Assembly: GCA_015039365.1 (NCBI GenBank)
Contig: WION01000087.1
Span: forward strand, 114,723 to 178,722
Direction: 5' to 3'
Length of the DNA stretch: 64,000 nt
From: Amanita rubescens
Taxonomy: Eukaryota > Basidiomycota > Agaricomycetes > Agaricales > Amanitaceae
Shown: piece by piece, positions 36,701-45,825 of the stretch
Position numbering within the stretch: position 1 is the first letter of the stretch
How the letters are laid out: every line of letters starts with the position of its first letter
Notes under the pieces: generated by a model
Told to the model about the DNA's origin: nothing
What the model saw: the letters and a program-made list of their open reading frames with translations, nothing else
Databases searched by the model: none
Made by a program: the position numbers and the translations under genes

Positions 36701-38482
36701 CACATTGTGTAACAGACAGTCTCATCACATCGTTTCCTATGACCAACAGCATGTAAGTGATATTGCACATTTTGTGTAAGGCAGTTAGTTTCATCACATC
36801 CTCAGTCTGTGAGTGACATTGCACATATTTGTGAAAGGCAGTCTCAGTATGATGAACAGCTTGTGAGTGACATTGACACTGTGAAATGCATCTCATCACA
36901 TCTTTTCCTATGACCAACAGGGAGTGAGTGACATTGAACCTTGGTGAAAGGCATCTTTTCCTATGACCTACAGAAAGTAAGTACATTGCACATTTTGTGA
37001 CAGGTAGTCTTATCACATCTATGATCAACAGCGAGTTGGTGACATTGCACATCCTGTGAAAGGCAGTCTCATCACATCTTTTCCTGACAAACAGCTTGTG
37101 AGTGACATTCCACATTTTGTGAAGGCAGTCTCATCACATCTTTTCCTATGACCAACAGGAAGTGAGTAACTTGAACATTTGTGAAAGGCAGCCTTATTAC
37201 ATCTTTTCCCATGACTAACAGTCTGTGAGAGTGACATTGCACATGTTATGAAAGGGAGTTTCATCACAACTTTTCCTATGCCCAACAGCTTATGCCTAAC
37301 TTTGCACATCCTGTGAAAGGCATCTCATCACAACCTTTCCATGACCAACACTGGGGAGTGAGTGACATTGCTCATTTTGTGAAGGGTAGTCACAACTCAC
37401 ATCTTTCATATGACCAACAGATTGTGGGTGACATTCCACATTTTGTGAAAGGCCATCTCATTACATCTTTTTTTATGTATAACTAGCAGAAAGTGAGTGA
37501 CATTGCTCATTTTGTGAAGGGTAGTCACAACTCACATCTTTCATATGACCAAAACAGATTGTAGGTGACATTCCACATTTTGTGAAAGGCCATCTCATTA
37601 CATCTTTTTTTATGTATAACTAGCAGCAAGTGAGTGACATTGTGAAATGCTGTGTCATCACATCTTTTTTATGACCAACAGGGGGTGAGTGACATTGCAA
37701 GTATTTGTGACAGGCACTCTCATCACATCTTTTCCTATGACCAACAGCTTGTGCGTGACATTGCAAACTTCCTGACCTGCATTCTCAGCATACCTCAATT
37801 TACATTACATCCTATGTATATCTCAGAAAGTGAGCATGTTTTCCATGTCTTTTGTTTACATTTTACTTAACATTATAGATTGTAAAATTTCATTTCAGTT
37901 CCCACATATGATTGTTTCTCTTACTTATGACATTCTTTATTTTCCAGGTGAGTGATCCTTGTTCATGAGGCATTGATTTTCACCTCAATTTGCATGCTAG
38001 TGTGTAGGCCTGGTGACATTAGATATTTTACTCCTTCTCATAAGCAGCATGAACTTTTCTCCATGTTTGGGGGGACACAGGCAAAGTTTGCAGGCAAGGT
38101 ATTTTTGTCCCTTTTTGGGGGGGATAGTGCATAACTCATGTCATTGCAACAAGCTTACTGATTGCCAAGTCTTAGTTTGTAAATTATTCCTTTTCATTGC
38201 ATGCATTGATGCTTAAACTTTGAAGCAATTGTTATCATTGCCAAGCTATCCTTTTGGATCAATAAACCATTTCTACCATCAGTCACAGAAGCCTTGGATC
38301 AATACAAGCAAAAGGGCTATGTTCAGAAACTCAAGACCAACATTCAAGTTATTCCTGACTTTATGGACTCTGATGTTGATGAAGATGTTATCACATTACT
38401 CTATAGGCAGGTGACTTGCATTGATGGTTTGTCTTTGTTTAGTCATGCACTACTAGCTTATGAACAATTTAAGGCAGGGTGA
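33797..38482 (+). CDS. P-loop GTPase with a central array of single-codon exons
   Basis: Fungal G-domain protein; G1 GRANAGKTT, G3 DSQGFE and G4 TKFDG are clear. Exons: 33797-33998, 34046-34092, 34148-34317, 34367-34443, 34578-34772, 34821-34956, 35017-35083, 35145-35198, 35251-35280. All junctions keep frame and exon 9 ends in phase 0. Then follows the array of 40 three-nucleotide exons and one 69-nt exon (35332-37881). A further exon, 38048-38098 (HELFSMFGGTQAKFAGK), and the last, 38246-38482 (LSFWINKPFLPSVTEALDQY to the stop), are also in phase 0. The array-derived segment would be about 63 residues in a protein of about 480. Alternative: the whole 35281-38047 region is one very long intron. 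A third option is two separate genes, but the shared phase speaks against that. No biological role for the variable segment can be read from sequence. Confidence 0.7.
35281..37878 (+). repeat. tandem array of 41 intron-like units separated by 3-nt spacers
   Basis: Every unit starts with a 5' splice site (mostly GTGAGT, also GTAAGT, GTTAGT, GTGCGT, GTTGGT) and ends in YAG (mostly CCAACAG). The next unit begins exactly three nucleotides later. Spacer starts: 35332, 35386, 35440, 35499, 35556, 35605, 35666, 35731, 35813, 35859, 35916, 35975, 36037, 36101, 36175, 36240, 36291, 36356, 36421, 36485, 36551, 36620, 36685, 36750, 36806, 36860, 36921, 36974, 37032, 37095, 37159, 37222, then 37421, 37490, 37558, 37627, 37682, 37748, 37827, 37879. 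Unit lengths run from 43 to 79 nt and vary freely modulo 3. Spacers: GGA most often, then CTT, AAA, GAA, CAA and others. None is a stop codon. Units after ~36243 share the core GTGAGTGACATT...CATCACATCTTTTCC; earlier ones are diverged inside but keep both ends. Confidence 0.9.
37289..37357 (+). other. exonised array unit (69-nt in-frame exon)
   Basis: Here the unit has lost its donor (ATGCCT at 37292 instead of GTGAGT) and its acceptor (CACTGG before 37355 instead of CAACAG). The acceptor at 37288 and the donor at 37358 remain, so the expected exon is 69 nt, 23 codons. It is open in phase 0 (LMPNFAHPVKGISSQPF...HWG) and has a stop in phase +1. This independently supports phase 0 for the array. 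Confidence 0.6.
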
Positions 38483-39237
38483 AGCACATATCCAGGTGAT
38501 TTATTGGCTGCATTGCCTTTGCATTCAGATCATATTTATTTTTACAGATCACTTTTCATACATATGCATTCCCTTGGTTGTTCAAGCATCTGTCTCAAAA
38601 TTTCTTTCCAATGTGGACATATACATATGTACAGGGATGGGTCAGAAGTAAAAGTCATCCATAGAATTGTAGCTACTTCATGAAATAGCTTCCCCCTGCA
38701 AGTGTAGTGATGTTGCCACTTGTTGACTTGCAAGAAGCCTGTGATGCCTGATCAGTGTCACAATAGATTATATACTCCCTCTCCCCCTTCAAGCACCTTA
38801 ATGTACACTTCACAGCCATCTGATTGTAAGGTTTTAAAATATTAATCTTATAAAGATTTTATCTTTCCTGGGATGTTATGGGGTCAATCAAAAGGTATTA
38901 GTATCACATACATACCACTTACCAACCCTGCAATAGCTAGGAAATCAGAGGTCCAATTTTTTGAGATATTGAATCTTTAATATTGGCCAGTTGTGATACA
39001 TGTTGTGACTTTGGTATGGGTTACAGCATGGGACCACCTGTTAAGCCCTATTTGACCTTTAATTCTGAAAAACCTCAGGTCTGCTGCTAATTCCATCACT
39101 TTACCCTCCCCACACTTCCTTGGGGAATCCAGGCAGACTCCATGGAGTCCTGAGGATTCCACATGGATTCCAGGCAAAATGTCCCAAAACAGAAATTTTC
39201 ACCTCACAAACTGTTACATTCATTCCCACACTGTTAA

Positions 39238-39753
39238 CATCAGCAACCCTGCAAAAAAACTTATGAACTTGTGTAAGAGAATAAGGTGACCCAGGTCAGG
39301 GATATAGATGATCACCAGATATTTGGGCAAGTAGATCAGGGGTATTTAAGTATATCAGATGCTAGGAACAGTGGGTTAGGGGTGTTGAAGAATGTCAGAT
39401 GTCAAGACATAGTAAGTGTCAACTAGACATGGTCAGTAAAATATAATGTAAATCTGTAAGTCTAGAAGTTGCATCCAGGTAATCATCATGATTATCCTTG
39501 TAATTGATTTCAAGTTCATTTCAGTCATCATAAGTCATCATCAGACAATGGGTTTACAATTACAAATGTGCTCAAGATTAACATTGCAATTGTTGTTTAG
39601 TTTACATAAGTTGATAAGATGCCATAAGTTTGATTGCAGATAAGTTGATAAGTTTACAATTACCAAATTTACCATAAGTTTGATGGCAGATAAGTCAATA
39701 AGTTCACAAGACTGCACAAGTTATGCACAAGTTTTTTTGCAGGGTTGCTGATG
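39238..39753. mobile_element. MITE-like element with perfect 25-bp terminal inverted repeats
   Basis: The left end begins CATCAGCAACCCTGC (39238-39262). The right end (39729-39753) is its exact reverse complement over 25 bp. The repeats continue imperfectly inwards (ACTTGTG on both sides after a short indel). The 516-bp interior is non-coding. I could not define a clear target-site duplication. A weaker inverted pair, CACCTGTTARGC, lies outside at about 39036 and 39764, so the element may be nested in a larger one. Confidence 0.6.
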
Positions 39754-40234
39754 AATTCAAGCCTAACAGGTGCCATATGTAGGTTCCTCAAGGGTGTCCA
39801 GCACTTAAGCACAAACAAAGTATGAGGGGTGTTATTGGATAAGTCCTCAAGGGATCTAGATGATAATGAAACAGTTTGACTGTTAAAACTAGACTGAGGT
39901 CTAGTCATATATTTGTGTGGTTTTTATAGTACAAGTTACATACACAAATATAGTAAGTAAGAAGCATTTGAAAATGATAACATGTGATAATGGTTTATAT
40001 GTGAATATTGTAGGCATGTGAAAATGGTTTACATGTGATAAATGCACCATAGAACATATGAGAATGTTTGAGTAGAGGCCATAAAGTGAGCTAGATAAAT
40101 AAAGGTATAGAGAGTGTAAAGAGAGCAAGAAACAAGAACAAAGAGAATGACAAAGAGAGCCTGGTGGCTGTGTTAGGGCATGGGAAAAATAACAGGGAAA
40201 AGTCCAGGCTGTAACTCAATTGTAACACAAACAG

Positions 40235-40267
40235 CCTGGATTCCATGGAGTCCATATGGAATCCAGG
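40235..40267. repeat. perfect 12-bp-arm hairpin
   Basis: CCTGGATTCCAT (40235-40246) and ATGGAATCCAGG (40256-40267) are exact reverse complements around a 9-nt loop. Related motifs occur at 39120-39175, which suggests two arms of one larger element. Confidence 0.6.
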
Positions 40268-40634
40268 TTCAGTCCATGAAGAGTCCAAGAAGAGGGTAGA
40301 GCTTGTAAATTGTAATGATTAACTGCATGGAATCCATGTAAATTGCCAAAGTTTCACAAAGGAAAGCAAAAACAATCATTCAGCCTGTGATTATAGCCTC
40401 CAGGTAATCATTGTCTTAGTGTTATGTACATACATAGTCTATGTCACCTTATATATGTCATTGAGAGCAAAAGCACTGTCTTTTTCCTTGAATCAGTCAA
40501 CCTGGGTATAACAGAAAGTAAGTATTTCAGTGTACCCTTGCTTAACATTTGATTGTGCTCATGCAGTTTCAGAGGGTCAGGTTCACCCTATCAGGCAAAC
40601 AGAATTTACAGGAAGGACAACATATCATTTGAAA

Positions 40635-42018
40635 CTACTGTACAATAGCCTGGGTCATGTGAAAATTCAAATCAAGAACAGAAAATATCAATGCAAGATG
40701 ATCCAGGTCTTGGAACTCATTGTCCCCCAGTGCCCTCAAATCAGGGAAAGAGTATTTCCACCTAAATATGTAATAGATAAACCATAGTGCACCACTTTTT
40801 TGCATTATATTAGCAATGGAAGCATGAATTTCCAAAAGCTCTGGATCAGGTAATGCCACAACTGGCAATGTGGTTGGCTGTTTGAGTTGTTGCCTGGCAG
40901 AAGATGGATGTTGAATTTTTGGATGCTTGTAAGAATGGTCCTCAAATTTGATGATATCAGACCCAGAGTTGAAATAAGAAAATGTGTCTGGAAATTTTAC
41001 AACCTTATATGTGTTTGGCTGGGGGCTATCCTTATGCTACAAGGAAATCAATCAGCTTTCCTAGCATATGTGATAAGAACTTACATAAGGCACAAGGGAC
41101 AAAAAAAAGCCATGAAATGCATTCTCAACTCCTTTAGATAGTGTTATCCAATTTGCAGGTGTGTCCCATAGATTGTTCAACTTCATAGCTGCATTTGGGA
41201 AAAGATGCAAGAGGATGTCAAATAATGACACAGAGTTATTGTCCTTTGAATCAGTCATTAGAGTAATAGTAATTAAAGAGTAGATCATTATGCTGACAGT
41301 TTGACCTTCATGAGTTCCAGCTCCTCTCTTGAGAATGTGGGCACATGTCAGATCCCCAGCTACAGGGCAAGTTCTCCAGTACCCAATATCAAATATTCCA
41401 GAGATGGCACATTTATGATCATCTCGAGCAGCTACCTGAATCATTGATTAAAATATGAAATCTTGACCAGAGAGACTGCATACATTATATTTCATATCAT
41501 AAACCTTCTGATCCTGATCAATTGCAGGTGTCATCTCTGTAGTGATATCCAGAGAAGCATCACGTTCAGTTGGTCGAACTAATAAGTTCACTAAGCATAA
41601 AAGTAGTATAATATGGGAATAAACTTGGCACACATTGCCAAAGGAAGAGACCAAACCAAGTATTAGCCAGGCGAATGTATCGGCTTAACTCTTCTTGACA
41701 AGAGACAATAGCAGCTGCAACATAGTGCTGTGGACCACCCAAACTTGCACATTCAAGCATTGTTTCTAATAACTGGAAAGAATCAATGTGGGATACTTCT
41801 TCTGCAGTTCCAAATGGTGCTGGCAGTAAGCGGTCTGAGCGATCCCAGTGAGACAAAGTTGATAAGCTTTGCTTTGCCAGCTCGAGAAGAGAATCTGATC
41901 CATTCTTGTCAGCTAGGAGCTTTTGGATGGTTTTTTGCTGCTCTGGCTGGATGATATCCCTAATTGACACAACAGGCTCAGTAGTAGAGGGTGCAGCATT
42001 ACTGGAATTACGTCGCAT
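40635..42018 (-). CDS. HNH endonuclease-like fungal protein (HNH_2 type)
   Basis: The start MRRNSSNAAPSTTEPVVSIR is at 42018. The helical N-terminal region reads SLLELAKQSLSTLSHWDRSD and LETMLECASLGGPQHYVAAA. After short introns (about 41613-41647, 41480-41520) comes the HNH core VAARDDHKCAISGIFD, LTCAHILKRGAG, then NLWDTPANWITLSKGVENAF and HGFFLSLVPY. The C-terminal exon has DPELLEIHASIANIMQKSGA. The Cys of DDHKC, the His of AHI, the Asn of NWITL and the His of FHGFF match the conserved pattern, so the nuclease site may be intact, unlike the second HNH gene at 23.6 kb. The 3' end is uncertain; 40635 is the end of the last open frame. It lies in CpG-poor DNA and shares an upstream element with the NLR gene. 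Confidence 0.65.
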
Positions 42019-42077
42019 GGTGCCAAGCGCGTTGCTGAGACTTTGCCAAGTAATGATGTAAGCGAGTAGGTTTGCAT

Positions 42078-42098
42078 GTAACACGTCACGTGTCACAC
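42078..42098 (-). promoter_or_regulatory. shared upstream element of island genes (copy 2)
   Basis: TGTAAC-AC-GTCAC-G-TGTCACA, 60 bp upstream of the HNH gene start; see the copy at 20289-20313. It contains CACGTG. Confidence 0.5.
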
Positions 42099-42099
42099 T

Positions 42100-43453
42100 T
42101 CATTTGTCGCTTAAAGGGACCGATGCCACTGCTTCTGAGTTTGCCTGGGTGAGAGCCTTAGGGGTTATGTGGCGAAAGAGGGCGAAGAAGCAATACAAGG
42201 GTATGTTGCGCGAAGATGGACAAAAGCTGAATTTCATCTAAAATTCTCATCGGCCACATGTGAAAATGCTTGGAAAATGCGTGGCCATGCGTTAATTATT
42301 TTCTCTCTTTTTTTTCATCCGTCGTTACCATGCATGATAATTAACCCATCCAAATCCCCGCAACCTGAAAGGTGAAGGGTTTTAGGAAGCAGCCTCCGCC
42401 AGGCAAAAATCATCGAGCACGTGCCGGCCTGTGATCTTTGTGACGTCCGTTCCTTAGCTAAGCCAGTAGACCGTAGCACGTCAAGCGAAATGTATCGAGC
42501 ACGTGCCGCCGCGCCATGTCACGCCCACTACTAGCAGTGCTGAGCCATATCCGAGTTCCGTTTCGTCTACTAATGCTCATAATCTGCAACTCCGACGCGA
42601 GTGAATTAGGGTCTTACTCGTACTATCCGGTGCACGGCCTTTAGGAATCAGTGCCTCGAGCACCGCCCGCCCCTTGAACCATAACCGAGTCACGCCGTTT
42701 CGTCCACTAAAGCGCATATAGCCAATGCATGTCTATCCGTCACTCTCATAAGCTTTGTCCACTGGACTTTGGAACCACTCGGTGATGGCGCAATCCACGC
42801 GTCCATTTCCATTGACGATTCCACCACTTCAATTTGGGTTTCAGCAGATATCTCCCTCACAAAAACAGGAATGGTCCGCGAGACGACGTGAGGTGAACTC
42901 GTCTGTGACAATGTCGAAGGGAGACATGATCAGTATAATGTTTTGCAATGCAAAACTGTATTTGGGGGAGAGATCGCAATGATTGGAACGATTCAAACAG
43001 CAAGTGCCATGTTTACAACCAACATCGTCGTTTACGACCACGTACCAATTATCCGCCGAAGACTTGAAGAGGCTTTGCGGCGCGAAGGCGATGCAGACCC
43101 TGTATGAATTCATTGTCACACTTTGATAGGATGTTGAAGTCGATCATGTAGCATGCGTTTCGTACAGGCATACTGTTTTACAATGGCCTGAAGTCTGCAT
43201 TAACCGTACCAGTACTCCTCAAACGATTTTCAAACGACACGCCAGTCGACGTCGGTGATTCCTTTTGGGATGTCGAGTCGTGGATAGCACCGCCAGCCAC
43301 AAGCGATGTCCCCCTCGTTCTCTGGACCAAGAGCAACAATTAACTCACGACGTCAGCACAGTATAGTCTAAACGGCAGCCCATAGAATTATGGACCACCG
43401 CCATTTTTATTTTAAACAGTAGCGTGAAAAGAAACAATCGAAGAGTGTCCATG
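42100..43453. other. intergenic, no gene recognised
   Basis: Normal-CpG sequence with only short open frames. The motif ATCGAGCACGTGCCG occurs twice, about 42410 and 42495, within an otherwise unremarkable stretch, and a related TCGAGCACCG lies near 42656. These may be diverged duplicates. Confidence 0.4.
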
Positions 43454-44020
43454 TCAAACGAGATTCATGTTATCCGTATCACGTTTCTTCCCGGCTTTCT
43501 TTGCCGAGGTCTTGGCCTGTTTGACGGGGGATGCCGGTGCCGTGCTACTAAAGGCAGAGGACATGGACGACTGCGAAAGGAATGGTGAGCAAAAGCAGGT
43601 GAACTAGACAAGATGTCCTTACCGCTGCATTATTTTGTACATCAGCGACAGGCATGACAGTGGCAAAAGCTCTTAAGCAATCATTGTCGCTGTTGGATTC
43701 TTCGTTACTAGTGTAGTCGTCGATCGAGACACGTATAGAACGGCGATTGATCGGTTCCTCCGCATGCATGATTACTTTGACTATGTCGGCGTAAATCTGA
43801 TAGATCTGAGAGGGATCAATGGTCGTCAGGTCATCGGAAACGGAATAAGTACCTTTTTCTGTGTGTAACTTTGAGGAATAGAATATGTACGCAACGAGAT
43901 CCTCATTAGAACGACGGTTCCGGTGCGCAGTTTATCGTACTCAAGCCAAGGAGCCGTCAGATTATCATCTTTGTCGACAATGTTCCTTTGGACCAGTTTA
44001 GCCTGGTTATGATTGAGCAA
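43454..44020 (-). CDS. hypothetical protein with basic Ala/Lys-rich C-terminus
   Basis: Three exons on the minus strand. The first (from MLNHNQAKLVQRNIVDKDDN at 44020) carries APWLEYDKLRTGTVVLMRISL. The second reads IYQIYADIVKVIMHAEEP then SIDDYTSNEESNSDNDCLRAF. The third ends KQAKTSAKKAGKKRDTDNMN at 43454. About 140 residues in total. I do not recognise the family. The last exon looks like a nuclear-type basic tail. Splice sites (near 43852/43807 and 43622/43572) are reasonable but unproven. Confidence 0.5.
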
Positions 44021-45400
44021 TGGTCACCACAGTCCGGAAGAAGACGAGGATCGTAATGGGCGCCCGTTTTAATTTCGGCACCCCCGAGAAACCTCTGTTT
44101 TTCACGCGGCACGTCTCCAACTCACGTTTCATCAACCAAAGATGAAGCAATTCTTAGCCTGCCCCGAGTGGTTTGTTTAATGACACGAACGGAAAGATGT
44201 ACTAGGACGTACCACGATGAACAACCCTAACCCAATCGAATTCCTCCACCATCCCATCCGGCAACGTCTCCAAACAATCAATACCAGAAAACAAAAACAA
44301 AAAAGGAAAATGGTTCGTAATAAGAATGAGTAGAAAAAAAATTTATAACGTAGAAAAACGTAAAAAAAAAACCCTCTCTTTGGACTATTATTCTTTCTAT
44401 GGCTTCATTGGCATGCCGCATAATGTATTCCTTTCTGTACAGCTTGACAAATCTGATTATGGAAAAGGCGTTGCGGGTACTGCCGCGCAGGCGGGCGTAA
44501 GACTTAATGACTTACGCATGATCATTCATCTACTTTTCATGCATGCATCAGAAAACTCGTGGGCGCGCCTTCCACGTTTGGAAGTTTGTGACGGGCTGTG
44601 ACACGGTGGAGATTCAAGCTCGACGGTGAAAGGCGCACTTGAATAGGGCGGGGGCTCAGAGTCATTGTGGGAGTGCTTACACTTATGTACATGGTCTGAG
44701 CAAATTTGAATTCGAGCAGTTAAGTAAGAGGATCTGTTCGAATTCGTGTCGGTATTCGCGTGACTTTCCAAATTCGGAAGTTGTGATGCGCTTGCAGACC
44801 CACACTGGTCCCTACCTCACGCCCACGGCCCCACGCACTCGCACTCACACCCGCAGCATCCGTTCAAGGGCTAGGGAGTGAGCCGGGGAGGAAAATGGGG
44901 TCAAGGTGGGCCTCTTAACATGCCCCGGCCCAAATCCGTTATCGACTCAGGTATGTGGCCTTCCCAGCGTCTGCGAAGCGCCTCTCGCTGACCCAATCGA
45001 TGTAGTGCATGGCCACTCGCCCATTCGCGTCCTCATCATGGCACCAGTACAATCTTTTGCTCGCCCAGGAGAAACATTGGCCATGACTAACACCTTCACA
45101 AATACCTGTTCACCCGACTATATGCCTGCCTGAGCTAGCCTTGGGCCGCATTTTGTCCGATACGGACCGTCACAAGGTTGTCGTTGGTGACAGTATTTTC
45201 GCGGCTTGCGGCTTGCGGCGGCTTGGAGAGTTTTCATGTTGGGGATTCGGAGTGGCTCCGAGTCGGGGCACAGGGTCGATATTGTGGTCAAGCTAGCAGC
45301 ATTTTTACCCCTGTTGGCCTGGCGGCGGCGACGTCGTTGGACCTTGATCCAATGATTACTTCCATCGGATCGTCTGCGGAGTCATCTTACCAACCCGCGC
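44021..45400. other. intergenic, no gene recognised
   Basis: Short A-rich stretch near 44330-44370 (runs of eight and nine A), then ordinary sequence. A 91-codon open frame at 44326-44601 shows no family features. The region ends at a TATA box. Confidence 0.4.
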
Positions 45401-45407
45401 TATAAAA
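45401..45407 (+). promoter_or_regulatory. TATA box
   Basis: TATAAAA, ~160 bp upstream of the ATG at 45564 of the secreted-peptide ORF. Confidence 0.55.
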
Positions 45408-45563
45408 GTGGACGTGGTTCCTCACCATCCCACTGTGCTGTGCATCCTAACATCTATCCTCATGTAAGAAGCCCCGACTACTCCTATGCGTCCTCCACTC
45501 TGACATTGTACCCACAATAGACAGGGCTGGTCCCGTATCCCCACACAAACTAACTCCAACGCA

Positions 45564-45752
45564 ATGCGTCTTTCAGTCCCCATCTCCATTATCCTCGTCC
45601 TGGCTGCTAGCATGTTAACTTATGCCGCGCCTTTTGGAGCCTCCCGAACATTCCCTGATATTGAACAACGCAGTCCAGCACCATTATTTGAACCTCGAGC
45701 TGAACGGGCGCAACTTCTTCAATCACGTAGCGATGCCAGTAGCGCTCTCTGA
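45564..45752 (+). CDS. small secreted peptide or first exon of a secreted protein
   Basis: MRLSVPISIILVLAASMLTY followed by AAPFGASRTFPDIEQRS is a clear signal peptide with an Ala-rich cleavage region and dibasic-poor mature part of about 40 residues. A TATA box lies upstream. Either the 62-residue frame is a complete small secreted protein, or a donor near 45727 (GTAGCG) splices it to the LRAT-like exons downstream. I could not find a junction that keeps frame, so I list the two separately. Confidence 0.5.
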   Translation: MRLSVPISIILVLAASMLTYAAPFGASRTFPDIEQRSPAPLFEPRAERAQLLQSRSDASSAL

Positions 45753-45825
45753 AACTACGATACACAACTCATGCTTAACGTCTATTTTTAAAAGCCTCAT
45801 CCTCCTCCAGTCCCACATCCACAAC

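Larger units (their letters stand above)
38483..40634. other. AT-rich intergenic stretch with inverted repeats
   Basis: No coding gene seen. It contains a 516-bp element with terminal inverted repeats (39238-39753), hairpins built from GGATTCC/GGAATCC motifs (39120-39175 and 40235-40267), and a TAAGTT/GATAAG-rich interior around 39590-39720. Confidence 0.5.
33500..41990. other. CpG-depleted AT-rich island 2
   Basis: CG dinucleotides are very rare from about 33500 to about 41420 and become normal again in the first exon of the HNH gene near 42000. In the 4.6 kb GTPase gene I noticed only about ten CpG. Both genes and the inverted-repeat region between them share this composition with island 1. 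Confidence 0.7.

Noticed and set aside
35281..37878. Array as a tandem-repeat protein (repeat GVSDIxHFVKGSLITSFPMT...)
   Set aside because: Single units are open when read through, but unit periods (for example 65, 64, 66, 69, 56, 54, 61, 53) are not multiples of three, so frame is lost between units. Only the 3-nt gaps are constant, which favours splicing.
35281..37878. Array as a CRISPR or phage-type direct-repeat locus
   Set aside because: Spacers are 3 nt, the genome is fungal, and the conserved ends are splice sites.
35281..37878. Triplets joined in phase +1, giving a Leu/Glu/Lys-rich helix-like peptide
   Set aside because: Attractive because it is free of stops over the triplets, but upstream exons enter in phase 0 and the 69-nt exon has a stop in phase +1.
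37882..38004. Array continuing with ATT|GTAAAA and TGT|GTAGGC joints
   Set aside because: The pattern is similar (TAG|TGT|GTAGGC at 38000-38009), but an AG directly abutting GTGAGT at 37947 breaks the 3-nt rule and the units are longer. I end the confident array at 37878.
44326..44601. 91-codon open frame
   Set aside because: Low-complexity Lys-rich start, no homology features, no promoter or splice context.
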